Positions 45,593-53,448 of a DNA stretch of 64,000 nucleotides are shown here, piece after piece. The notes beneath the pieces were generated by a model. The model searched no databases. It saw only the letters and a list, made by a program, of their open reading frames with translations, and was not told the origin of the DNA. Each line of letters starts with the position of its first letter. Position 1 is the stretch's first letter. Source of the DNA: Agrococcus sp. KRD186. Its GTDB lineage: Bacteria > Actinomycetota > Actinomycetes > Actinomycetales > Microbacteriaceae. The DNA lies in contig NZ_JABFAP010000001.1 in the NCBI RefSeq assembly GCF_017168255.1, forward strand, positions 1,268,640-1,332,639, written 5' to 3'. The position numbers and the translations under genes were made by a program.

Positions 45593-46888
45593 CGTCCATG
45601 GACCGCCCCGACCGCGAAGGCGCGGCTCGACGCGCGCGTGCAGCTGCCCGGATCGAAGAGCCTCACCAACCGGGCACTGCTGCTGGCCGCCCTCGCGGAC
45701 GGCCCCTCGACGCTGCATCGGCCGCTGCGCAGCCGCGACGCGGCGATCATGGCCGACGGCCTGCGCGCGCTCGGCGCGGTCATCCGCGAGGTGCCCGGGG
45801 ACGGCCTGTTCGGGCCCGACCTGGAGATCACGCCGGCGCCGGTGGTCGGCGGCGGCGCCATCGACTGCGGGCTGGCGGGCACCGCGATGCGCTTCCTGCC
45901 CATCGTCGCCGCGCTCGGCGACGGCCCGGTCGCGTTCGACGGCGACCCGCACGCGCGCAAGCGCCCGATGGAGCAGACGGTCGCGGCGCTGCGCGAGCTG
46001 GGCGTGCGCGTCGACGCCGACGAGCCGCGACTGCCGTTCACGGTGCATGGCGCCGGCGAGGTGCGCGGCGGCGAGCTGACCGTCGATGCCAGCGCCTCGA
46101 GCCAGTTCGTCTCGGCGCTGCTGCTCGCCGCGCCGCGCTTCACCGAGGGGCTCACGCTGCACCATCGGGGCGAGCGCCTGCCCTCCATCCCGCACATCGA
46201 GATGACGCTCGAGGCGCTGCGCCAGCGCGGCGTCGCAGCCTCGACGATCGGCGAGGCCTCGTGGCGCATCGAGCCCGGCCCCATCGCGCCGCTCGACGAG
46301 CAGATCGAGCCCGACCTCTCGAACGCCGCGCCCTTCCTTGCGGCGGTCGTCGCGGTCGGCGGCCGCGTCGTGCTCGACGGCTGGCCCGCTCAGACGACGC
46401 AGGTCGGCGCCATGCTGCCCGCGCTGCTCGACGCCTTCGGCGCGACGAGCACGGTGGCGGATGGGTCCCTCACCGTCGAGGCGAGCGGTGGCGCGATCCC
46501 CGGCGCCAGCCTCGACATGCACGCCTGCGGCGAGCTCTCCCCCACCATCGCCGCACTGGGCGCCATCGCCTCGGCGCCCGTCGAGGTGACCGGCATCGGC
46601 CACACGCGCGGGCACGAGACCGACCGCATCCGGGCCCTGATCGACAACATCGCCGCCCTCGGCGGCCGCGCGAGCGAGCTGCCCGACGGCATCCGCGTCG
46701 AGCCCGCGCCGCTGACCGGCGGCGACTGGGGCGCCTACGACGACCACCGCATCGCCACCGCCGGCGCGGTGGTCGGGCTGCGGGTGCCGGGCGTCGAGGT
46801 CGACGACATCGGCGCGACGGCGAAGACGATCCCGGAGTTCCCGGAGCTCTGGGCGGCCATGCTGCACGGGCAGGATCGCTCCGCATGA
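45572..46888 (+). CDS. aroA: 3-phosphoshikimate 1-carboxyvinyltransferase (EPSP synthase)
   Basis: Shikimate-pathway enzyme transferring the enolpyruvyl group of PEP. 438 residues. Signature [20 protein letters not shown] (about 25-44; the family pattern LPGSKSxTNR), [11 protein letters not shown] (about 107), and [10 protein letters not shown] with the late catalytic region near 390. It overlaps rsgA by four bases (ATGA). aroA next to sigR-rsrA and rsgA is a conserved actinobacterial order. Its 5' end overlaps the sigR promoter. Confidence 0.96.
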   Translation: MSHPDHSRPWTAPTAKARLDARVQLPGSKSLTNRALLLAALADGPSTLHRPLRSRDAAIMADGLRALGAVIREVPGDGLFGPDLEITPAPVVGGGAIDCGLAGTAMRFLPIVAALGDGPVAFDGDPHARKRPMEQTVAALRELGVRVDADEPRLPFTVHGAGEVRGGELTVDASASSQFVSALLLAAPRFTEGLTLHHRGERLPSIPHIEMTLEALRQRGVAASTIGEASWRIEPGPIAPLDEQIEPDLSNAAPFLAAVVAVGGRVVLDGWPAQTTQVGAMLPALLDAFGATSTVADGSLTVEASGGAIPGASLDMHACGELSPTIAALGAIASAPVEVTGIGHTRGHETDRIRALIDNIAALGGRASELPDGIRVEPAPLTGGDWGAYDDHRIATAGAVVGLRVPGVEVDDIGATAKTIPEFPELWAAMLHGQDRSA

Positions 46889-47925
46889 GCTGGATGCACG
46901 ACTACGAGGAGCCGTACGAGGAGTACGACGACCGGAGCGTGCGCGAGCGCCCGAACCCGAAGGCCAACCGGCCGCGCTCGAAGCAGCGGCCCGAGCACGA
47001 GGACGCGGTCACCGGCATCGTCACCGGCGTCGACCGCGGCCGCTACCGGCTGGTCGTCAGGGCCGGCGAGCCCGACGAGGCGGTCGTCACCGCGGCGCGT
47101 GCTCGCGAGCTGCGCAAGCAGTCGATCGTCGCCGGCGACCGCGTCGACGTGGTGGGCGACACCACCGGCGAGACCGGCTCGCTCGCGCGCATCGTGCGCA
47201 TCCAGCCGCGCACGACCGTGCTGCGCCGCTCGGCCGACGACGCCGACCTGGTCGAGCGCGTGATCGTCGCCAACGCCGACGTCATGCTGATGGTGGTCGC
47301 CTCGGCCGACCCGCCGCCGCGCGCGGGCATGGTCGACCGCTTCCTGGTCGCGGCCCTCGACGCCGGCATCTCGCCGGTGCTGGTGATGACGAAGACGGAT
47401 GTCGCCGACCCGGCGCCGTTCCTGGCGAACTTCGCCGGGCTCGACATCGAGGTGTGGCGCTCGTCGATCGACGACCCGCCGGCGGAGGCGCTGCGCGAGC
47501 GGCTCGACGGCCACACGACCGTCGCGGTCGGCCACTCGGGCGTGGGCAAGTCGACCCTCGTCAACGCCATCGTGCCGAGCGCCCACCGCGCGGTCGGCCA
47601 CGTGAACACCGTCACCGGCCGCGGGCGCCACACCTCCTCCTCGACCGTGTCGTTCCGGCTCGGCGAGGGCTGGATCATCGACACCCCCGGCGTGCGCTCG
47701 TTCGGCCTCGGGCACGTCGCGACCGCCAACGTGCTGCGCGGCTTCCCCGACCTCGCCGAGGTCGCGGAGGACTGCCCGCGCGGCTGCACCCACCTCGACT
47801 CCGAGGACTACTGCGAGCTCGCGGCCGCGGCCGACGACGGCAGGCTCGAGCGGCGCCGCGTCGACTCGATGCAGCGCCTGCTCGGCACGCTCGTCGCAGC
47901 CCGCAGCGAGCGCCACCAGGAGTGA
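46885..47925 (+). CDS. rsgA: Small ribosomal subunit biogenesis GTPase RsgA
   Basis: Circularly permuted GTPase for late 30S maturation. 346 residues. An acidic/basic N-terminal tail (MHDYEEPYEEYDD) precedes an OB fold (about 45-105), then permuted G motifs: TKTD (G4, near 172) comes before GHSGVGKSTLVNA (G1, near 214) and DTPG (G3), followed by a C-terminal zinc knuckle CPRGCTH...C. The ATG overlaps the aroA stop. Confidence 0.95.
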   Translation: MSWMHDYEEPYEEYDDRSVRERPNPKANRPRSKQRPEHEDAVTGIVTGVDRGRYRLVVRAGEPDEAVVTAARARELRKQSIVAGDRVDVVGDTTGETGSLARIVRIQPRTTVLRRSADDADLVERVIVANADVMLMVVASADPPPRAGMVDRFLVAALDAGISPVLVMTKTDVADPAPFLANFAGLDIEVWRSSIDDPPAEALRERLDGHTTVAVGHSGVGKSTLVNAIVPSAHRAVGHVNTVTGRGRHTSSSTVSFRLGEGWIIDTPGVRSFGLGHVATANVLRGFPDLAEVAEDCPRGCTHLDSEDYCELAAAADDGRLERRRVDSMQRLLGTLVAARSERHQE

Positions 47926-47948
47926 GCGCCGGGCCGTACGCTGGCATG

Positions 47949-48734
47949 GTGAGCAGCTACGACGACGACCTGGCCCTCGCCCTGCGGCTGGCCGACGAGG
48001 CCGATGCCATCTCGACGGCGCGCTTCGGCGCGCGCGACCTCGAGATCGCGACCAAGCCCGACACCACCTTCGTCACCGATGCCGACCGCGCGGTCGAGCA
48101 GCGCATCCGCCATGTGCTCGCCGCGGAGCGGCCCGACGACGCCGTCTTCGGCGAGGAGTTCGGGCGAGCCGGCGAGGCGAGCCGCCAGTGGATCATCGAC
48201 CCGATCGACGGCACGGCGCACTTCCTGCGCGGCGCCCCGATCTGGGCGACGCTCATCGCGCTGGCGGTCGACGGCACGCCGGTCGTGGGCGTCGTCTCCT
48301 CCCCCGCGCTGGGCGCGCGCTGGTGGGCGGCGAGCGGCGGCGGCGCCTGGAAGCAGACGCCGGCCGACGATGCGCCGCAGCCGCTGCGGGTCTCCGGCGT
48401 CGGCGAGCTCGCGGAGTCGGCGATCTCCTACAACTCGATCCAGGGCTGGGACGGCGCCGGCCGCGTGGACCAGCTGGTGGCCCTGCAGCGCGACGTGTGG
48501 CGGGCGCGCTCGTACGGCGACGCCTGGAGCTACATGCTGCTGGCCGAGGGCGCGGTGGATGCGGTGGCCGAGTTCGACCTGCAGCCCTACGACATGGCGG
48601 CGCTCGTGCCCGTGATCGAGGAGGCGGGCGGCACGTTCACGTCGATCGACGGCCAGCCCGGCCCGTGGCACGGCACCGCGCTCGCCACCAACGGCCACCT
48701 GCACCAGCAGCTGCTCGAGCGACTGGCCCGCTGA
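47949..48734 (+). CDS. hisN: Inositol-monophosphatase-family phosphatase, probably histidinol-phosphatase
   Basis: 261 residues. The Mg2+-dependent phosphatase motifs are FGEEFGRAGE (glutamate), IIDPIDGTAHFLRG (about 82-95) and QPYDMAALVPVIEEAGG. In actinobacteria the copy downstream of aroA-rsgA is the HisN histidinol-phosphatase, so histidine synthesis is the likely role, though inositol phosphate activity cannot be excluded. GTG 47949 follows a TACGCT box by exactly 6 bases (leaderless pattern); the adjacent ATG at 47946 would add one residue. Confidence 0.87.
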   Translation: MSSYDDDLALALRLADEADAISTARFGARDLEIATKPDTTFVTDADRAVEQRIRHVLAAERPDDAVFGEEFGRAGEASRQWIIDPIDGTAHFLRGAPIWATLIALAVDGTPVVGVVSSPALGARWWAASGGGAWKQTPADDAPQPLRVSGVGELAESAISYNSIQGWDGAGRVDQLVALQRDVWRARSYGDAWSYMLLAEGAVDAVAEFDLQPYDMAALVPVIEEAGGTFTSIDGQPGPWHGTALATNGHLHQQLLERLAR

Positions 48735-48767
48735 GGGCGGTCGCCGCGGCGGCCTCTCCCGCTCGCC

Positions 48768-49256
48768 TCAGCCGGCGGCGGCCGCCTCGAGCTCTGCCAC
48801 GACGATCTTCTGCATCCGCAGCATCGCGCTCGTCACCTCGGCGCCGCGAGGGCCCTGCATGAGCTCGTGCAGCTGCTTCGGGATGACCTGCCAGGAGACG
48901 CCGAAACGATCCCGGCACCAGCCGCACATCGACTCGACGCCGCCGTCGCCGACGAGCGCGTCCCAGAGCCGGTCGACCTCCTGCTGGCCGTCGACGGTCA
49001 CGGCGATCGAGACCGCCTCCGACTGCGGGAACTGCGGGCCGCCGTTCAGCAGCTGGTAGGGCACACCCGCCAGTCGCAGGTCGACGGTGAGCGCCTCGCG
49101 CGGCCGGTGCTCGCCCGGCCAGGGGTCCTCGCCCTCCGGGTACCGCATGATCGCAGTGATCTCGGAGTCCGGCAGCAGCGAGACGTAGAGCTCGGCGGCC
49201 TCCTCGATCCTGCCGTCGAACCAGAGCACCGTGCGCACATCAGCCATGCGGGCCAT
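48768..49256 (-). CDS. VOC-family (PhnB/3-demethylubiquinone methyltransferase-like) protein
   Basis: 162 residues with the glyoxalase/bleomycin-resistance fold: VLWFDGRIEEAAELYVSLLPDSEI at the N-terminus and CGWCRDRFGVSWQVIPKQL in the second half. The PhnB-like group has no settled activity. The start ATG 49256 follows GAGAGGCGAG; ATG 49247 is an alternative. It is convergent with hisN and divergent from the rhodanese gene. Confidence 0.83.
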   Translation of the reverse strand: MARMADVRTVLWFDGRIEEAAELYVSLLPDSEITAIMRYPEGEDPWPGEHRPREALTVDLRLAGVPYQLLNGGPQFPQSEAVSIAVTVDGQQEVDRLWDALVGDGGVESMCGWCRDRFGVSWQVIPKQLHELMQGPRGAEVTSAMLRMQKIVVAELEAAAAG

Positions 49257-49293
49257 GATGCTCGCCTCTCGCGACGCGCGCTAGCCTCGATGC

Positions 49294-49584
49294 ATGCGAG
49301 AAGTCACGCCCGCCGAGGTCTCCGATCGTCCCGTCGTCGATGTGCGGGAGCCGCACGAGTGGCAGCTGGGGCACGCCGACGGCGCGATCCACATCCCGAT
49401 GGGCGAGATCGTCGAGCGCCTGCACGAGGTGCCCGACGGCGCCGCCGTGATCTGCCGCTCGGGCGCGCGCAGCGGCCAGGTGGTCGCCTACCTCGCGCAG
49501 CAGGGCCTGGATGCGGTGAACGTCGCGGGTGGCACGATCGCTTGGGCCGCCCAGGGGCGGCCCATGGTCGGCACCGTCGCCTGA
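49294..49584 (+). CDS. Single-domain rhodanese-like protein
   Basis: 96 residues, one rhodanese domain: VVDVREPHEWQLGHADGAIHIPMGEI and the active-site loop ICRSGARSGQV with the persulfide-forming cysteine at about 54. Transfers sulfur to an unknown acceptor. A TAGCCT box lies exactly 6 bases before the ATG, so it is probably leaderless. Confidence 0.9.
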   Translation: MREVTPAEVSDRPVVDVREPHEWQLGHADGAIHIPMGEIVERLHEVPDGAAVICRSGARSGQVVAYLAQQGLDAVNVAGGTIAWAAQGRPMVGTVA

Positions 49585-49596
49585 ACGACGCCGGCG

Positions 49597-49628
49597 GGTG
49601 CGAGCGGGGCGAAGCGCCCGCCCGCACC
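49597..49628. terminator. Bidirectional hairpin between rhodanese gene and gabD
   Basis: Outer stem GGTGCG / CGCACC and inner stem GGGCG / CGCCC closed by AAG, with a small internal loop. It sits in the 51-base gap between two convergent genes. No T-run. Confidence 0.5.
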
Positions 49629-49635
49629 GAGCGCG

Positions 49636-51006
49636 TCAGTTCGCGACGACCAGCTTCTTGTTCATGAACTCCTCCATGCCGTGGGGGCCGAGCTCGCGAC
49701 CGAAGCCGCTGCGCTTGGTGCCGCCGAAGGGCATGTCGTAGTCCTCGGACCCCGCGCCGTTGATCGAGACCATCCCGGCGTCGATGCGATCGGCGACCGC
49801 GAGCGCGAGCTCCGGATCGGTCGCCCACACGCGCGCGCCGAGGCCGAAGGGAGTGCCGTTCGCGATGCGCACCGCGTCGTCGACGTCCTTCGCCCGATAC
49901 ACCGTGCCGACCGGGCCGAAGAGCTCCTCGCGATAGGCGTCCATCTGCTCGGTCACACCGCCGAGCAGCGCCGGGGCGAAGCGCGCGTCGCCGCTGTCGG
50001 CGATCGCGCCGGCGAGCACCTGCGCCCCCTCAGCGAGCGCCGCGGCCGTCTGCTCGCGCAGCCTGTCGGCCGCCGCCTGCGAAGAGAGCGGGCCGACGAG
50101 CGCGTCGGCGTCGTCGACTTCGCCCACCTGTAGCGCAAAGACCGCTGCGCCCAGCTTGGAGGAGAACTCGTCGTACAGCTCGTCCAGCACGATGAAGCGC
50201 TTGGAGGCGTTGCAGGACTGGCCGGAGTTCTCCATCCGGCCGTCGACGGCGGCCTGCACCACGGCATCCATGTCGTCAGTGGAGAGCACCACGAAGGGGT
50301 CGCTGCCGCCGAGCTCGAGCACGACCTTCTTCAGGTTGCGGCCGGCGATCTCGGCGACGGCGGCGCCGGCGCGCTCGGAGCCGGTCAGCGAGACGCCGCG
50401 AACACGGGCGTCGGGGATGACGAGCTCGCCGATCTGGTCGTTGGTGGCGAAGATGTTCTCGTAGGCTCCGGCCGGCAGGCCTGCCTCGGCGAGGATCTCG
50501 GCGATCACGGTCGCCGACCACGGGCACTGCGGCGCGTGCTTGAGCAGCACCGTGTTGCCGAGCATGAGGTTGGGGAAGGCGAAGCGCGCGACCTGGTAGT
50601 ACGGGAAGTTCCACGGCATGATGCCGAGGATGACGCCCTGGGCGGACTTGCGGATGCGCGCCTGGACGCCGCTGGCGGTCTGCAGCACCTCGTCGGCGAG
50701 GAACTCCTCGGCGTTGTCGGCGTAGTAGCGGATGATGTCGCCGGAGAACTCGGCCTCGTCCTTGCCCTGCCCGAGCGGCTTGCCCATCTCGGTGCGGATG
50801 ATCTCTGCCAGCTCCTGCGAGCGCGACGTGAACGCATCCGCCGCCTTCGACAGGATCGCCGCCCGCTCGGCGATCGGGGTGGCCGCCCACGGCTCATACG
50901 CCGCGTGGGCGCGCTCGATCGCGGCGCGGATCTCGTCATCGGTGGCCGTCGGGTACTCCTTGACGACCTCGCCGGTGTAGGGGTTCGTGACCCTGTACTC
51001 ACTCAC
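49636..51006 (-). CDS. gabD: NAD(P)-dependent succinate-semialdehyde dehydrogenase
   Basis: 456 residues, ALDH fold. Motifs: GIMPWNFPYYQVARF (about 127), the glutamate in LELGGSDPFVVL (about 228) and the catalytic cysteine in NSGQSCNASKRF (about 262), then EELFGPVG. The NSGQSC/SDPFVV pattern is that of the GabD/YneI succinate-semialdehyde group. It would oxidise succinate semialdehyde to succinate, the step after a 2-oxoglutarate decarboxylase such as Kgd. GTG start with GAGGAGG at about 8 bases; a TAGCCT box lies further up, giving a leader of about 30 bases. Confidence 0.87.
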   Translation of the reverse strand: MSEYRVTNPYTGEVVKEYPTATDDEIRAAIERAHAAYEPWAATPIAERAAILSKAADAFTSRSQELAEIIRTEMGKPLGQGKDEAEFSGDIIRYYADNAEEFLADEVLQTASGVQARIRKSAQGVILGIMPWNFPYYQVARFAFPNLMLGNTVLLKHAPQCPWSATVIAEILAEAGLPAGAYENIFATNDQIGELVIPDARVRGVSLTGSERAGAAVAEIAGRNLKKVVLELGGSDPFVVLSTDDMDAVVQAAVDGRMENSGQSCNASKRFIVLDELYDEFSSKLGAAVFALQVGEVDDADALVGPLSSQAAADRLREQTAAALAEGAQVLAGAIADSGDARFAPALLGGVTEQMDAYREELFGPVGTVYRAKDVDDAVRIANGTPFGLGARVWATDPELALAVADRIDAGMVSINGAGSEDYDMPFGGTKRSGFGRELGPHGMEEFMNKKLVVAN

Positions 51007-51081
51007 GATCTGCCTCCTCGCAGGGGTGGGGTCCCCCCAGGCTACTGGCCCGAGAGCTCGTCCGCCGCGCCTCGACCGCGC

Positions 51082-52857
51082 CTATGCGCAGGTGTCGACG
51101 GGGGCGAGCCCGGCGAGCATGTCGGCGCTCCACGCGCGCAGCTCCGGGAGCAGCGGCGAGTCGCCGGTCACCACACCCATGTGGTCGTAGCCGGGGTAGC
51201 CGCGGTAGTCGACCTGCTGGCCCTCGGCGCACCGCGCAGCGACGTACGCGTCCTGCAGCGCGGGCGTGATGAGCGGGTCGGCGCCGCCCTGGGCGAGCAG
51301 CACCGGCATGGCGATCGGCAGGGTCGGCACGTTCTCCGCGGCCCGCTCGGCGAGCGCGCCCTCGCTCAGGCTCCGCGCCCACACCGGCTGGTCGGCGACG
51401 ATCGACGTGGCGAGCGAGACGAGGGTGCTGGGATCGGTGAGACAGCGGCGCTCCATCTCATCCATCATGATGCGCGCACCGGGGCGCACGTAGGCTCCGC
51501 GCTCGACGTCGCCGTACGCATCCGCGGAGGCCGCGAGCGCGAACGAGCCGAACATCGCGCCCACCACCGACTCGTCCATGGTGCCGAGGAAGGCGGGCAG
51601 GTCGGTGGCCGGGGCCATGGCGGCGACACCGAGCAGGTCGAGCTCGGGCGCGTAGTCGGGCGCGAGGCCCGCAGCCCACAGTGCGGCGTGCCCGCCCTGC
51701 GAATGCCCCCACAGCACGGTCTCGCTCGCGAGCCGGGCGTCGTCGAGCTGCTGTGCGGCCCGCACGGCGTCGAGCACGCTGCGGCCCTCCCCCTGGCCGA
51801 TCAGGTAGGGCTGCGGCCCAGCCGTGCCGAGCCCGGCGTAGTCGGTCGCGACCACTGCCCAGCCCTCGGCGAGCGCACCGTCGAGGTCGGGGAAGGCACC
51901 GGCCACGAAGGGCTCGGGCAGCAGCGACGGCGCGCAGCCGGTGGCGTAGCCGGTCGTGCCGTGCGCCCAGGCGATGACCGGATGCGGCTGGTCGCCCTCA
52001 GGCTGCACGACCAGCCCGGAGGCCAGTGCCGGCTCGCCGGCGTGGTCGGTGGTCGTGTAGAGGATGCGCCAGGCCCGGGCGCCCGCGGGGATCGAGCGGC
52101 CGAAGGGCTCGCTGCGCAGCAGCTGCCCGGGCTCGGCGGGCACCTCATCGGGCGCGTCGTAGAAGGCGTCGGCGCGAGTGGTGCCGCCGAGCGAGAGGCT
52201 CACGAGCAGCAGTGCGGTGCAGCCGACGAGCGCCAGCACGGCGCCGGTGGTGCGCACCCACCCTCTGCCGCCTGCGCGCTCGGGGCGGGCCGACGCATCC
52301 GTCGCCCTGCCTCGCGCGTGGCGGATGCCGATCGCCACGAGCTCGATGCCGAAGAGCACCATGCGCACGCCGAGCACGATGGCGAGCACGAAGACGGTGA
52401 CGTCGGGCCAGGTGAGGGCGAGCGCGCCGAGCACGACCGTCGCAGTGCCGAGCAGCGCCTCTGCGACGCGATGGTCGCGGTCGCCGCGGATGGCGCGGAT
52501 CGCACCCACGAGCCCGGCGATGATCAGGCCGACGCCGACGATGATCGTGACGCTCGCGATGGACAGCGCGGGCCAGACGAGCACGAGCGCGCCACCCACG
52601 ATCCAGGCGATGGCGGCGAGCACGGCGCCCCAGGTGCGCGCGGGACGGGCCGCGTCGACGCGCAGCAGCTCGGCGACGCCCTGCAGGATGAGGGCGATCG
52701 CGAGCAGCACGACGAGCGCGGCGAGCGAGAGGAACGGCCGCACGACCAGCACCAGGCCGATCAGGCCGATCAGCACCCCGGCGGCGATCCGCGCCTGCCA
52801 CGGCACGCGGCCGAAGGCGGCGGCAAGAGCGCGCGTGGAGCGGTCGACGAGGCCCAT
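51082..52857 (-). CDS. DUF308 membrane domain fused to a secretory-lipase-type hydrolase
   Basis: 591 residues. Residues 1-180 hold six membrane segments of the HdeD/DUF308 type. After a polar linker, a seventh segment (about 203-222) leads to an alpha/beta hydrolase of the secretory lipase (LIP) family: WAHGTTGYATGC (oxyanion region), the nucleophile elbow LWGHSQGGHAALW (Ser386), an aspartate in QGGADPLITP and a histidine in GYDHMG. The hydrolase is predicted to face outward. Both parts are in one open frame with no internal start signal. TAGCCT lies 6 bases before the ATG (leaderless). Substrate unknown; a lipid or ester is likely. Confidence 0.83.
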   Translation of the reverse strand: MGLVDRSTRALAAAFGRVPWQARIAAGVLIGLIGLVLVVRPFLSLAALVVLLAIALILQGVAELLRVDAARPARTWGAVLAAIAWIVGGALVLVWPALSIASVTIIVGVGLIIAGLVGAIRAIRGDRDHRVAEALLGTATVVLGALALTWPDVTVFVLAIVLGVRMVLFGIELVAIGIRHARGRATDASARPERAGGRGWVRTTGAVLALVGCTALLLVSLSLGGTTRADAFYDAPDEVPAEPGQLLRSEPFGRSIPAGARAWRILYTTTDHAGEPALASGLVVQPEGDQPHPVIAWAHGTTGYATGCAPSLLPEPFVAGAFPDLDGALAEGWAVVATDYAGLGTAGPQPYLIGQGEGRSVLDAVRAAQQLDDARLASETVLWGHSQGGHAALWAAGLAPDYAPELDLLGVAAMAPATDLPAFLGTMDESVVGAMFGSFALAASADAYGDVERGAYVRPGARIMMDEMERRCLTDPSTLVSLATSIVADQPVWARSLSEGALAERAAENVPTLPIAMPVLLAQGGADPLITPALQDAYVAARCAEGQQVDYRGYPGYDHMGVVTGDSPLLPELRAWSADMLAGLAPVDTCA

Positions 52858-52890
52858 GCGCTCAGGCTAGGCCACGGACGCGCTCCGGCG

Positions 52891-52965
52891 GCTCGACAGC
52901 ACAGCGCTCGACGGCGTGGCGCTCGACGGCGTAGGGCTCAACAGCGTGCGACTCGACCGATGGTG
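52891..52965. repeat. 15-bp tandem repeat, five units, after the tmRNA gene
   Basis: Units start at 52891, 52906, 52921, 52936 and 52951, each beginning GCTCGAC (or GCTCAAC, ACTCGAC) and running as GCTCGACGGCGTGGC. Identity is highest in the middle copies and decays outward; the last unit runs into the tmRNA 3' end. It fills most of the gap between ssrA and the DUF308-lipase gene. No hairpin terminator for ssrA is evident within it. Confidence 0.7.
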
Positions 52966-53331
52966 GAGATGGGGGGAATCGAACCCCCGTCCAACGCTCG
53001 GACCGTGCGGCTTCTCCGGGTGCAGCTCAGGGGTGGCGTTCTGCTCGGCTCCGACCTTTGTCCTGAGCACCTAGGTCGACGAGCCCAGTCACAGTGCAAG
53101 TCCCGCGGGCCCCTGTGACGCAGGACCGCAGCAAGCTCTCTCGATGACGCCAGGGTCCGGGGCGAGAGCAGACCCGGTCTGACGGACTTCAGGCTCGCTT
53201 AGGCAGCGAGGGCGAAGTCGGTGCGCTTTGCGTTGGCACCTATTGGTTTGCAGGGGGCGTTCAAGAGATAACCCTGCATCCTCTACCCGCTTCCCGCTCC
53301 GACTGAGGCGCTGTCGAAACCGATCATCCCC
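52961..53331 (-). ncRNA. ssrA: Transfer-messenger RNA (tmRNA)
   Basis: With SmpB, rescues ribosomes stalled on broken mRNA and tags the product for proteolysis. The 5' end GGGGATG pairs with CATCTCC before the encoded ACCA 3' end, forming the acceptor stem, and the T arm shows GGGGGTTCGATTCCCCC. The reading frame for the tag is GCC AAC GCA AAG CGC ACC GAC TTC GCC CTC GCT GCC TAA, giving ANAKRTDFALAA, a typical actinobacterial tag, at about 53230-53195. Length 371 nt. smpB lies 1.2 kb upstream on the same strand. Confidence 0.96.
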
Positions 53332-53348
53332 ATGGAGTGGTGCGAGTC

Positions 53349-53368
53349 GCACGCTGTTGAGTTCTCAA
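53349..53368 (-). promoter_or_regulatory. BoxA-like antitermination element in tmRNA leader
   Basis: The minus strand reads TTGAGAACTCAACAGCGTGC between the promoter and the mature tmRNA 5' end. This closely matches the TTGAGAACTCAATAGTGTG boxA-region element known from actinobacterial rRNA leaders, where NusB/S10 load. Its presence before tmRNA suggests shared transcription control; this is inference. Confidence 0.6.
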
Positions 53369-53407
53369 TACCGGATGCGTCCGGTGCGCTGGCCAGGCCA
53401 GCCCACC

Positions 53408-53437
53408 ATGGTACCCCGGGCCGGTGCGCGGTGGCAA
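53408..53437 (-). promoter_or_regulatory. Promoter of ssrA
   Basis: TTGCCA (-35, 53437-53432) and TACCAT (-10, 53413-53408) separated by 18 bases on the minus strand. A start near 53401 would give a leader of about 70 bases that contains the boxA-like element and is removed when the mature 5' end is made. Confidence 0.6.
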
Positions 53438-53448
53438 GCGCAGTGCGA

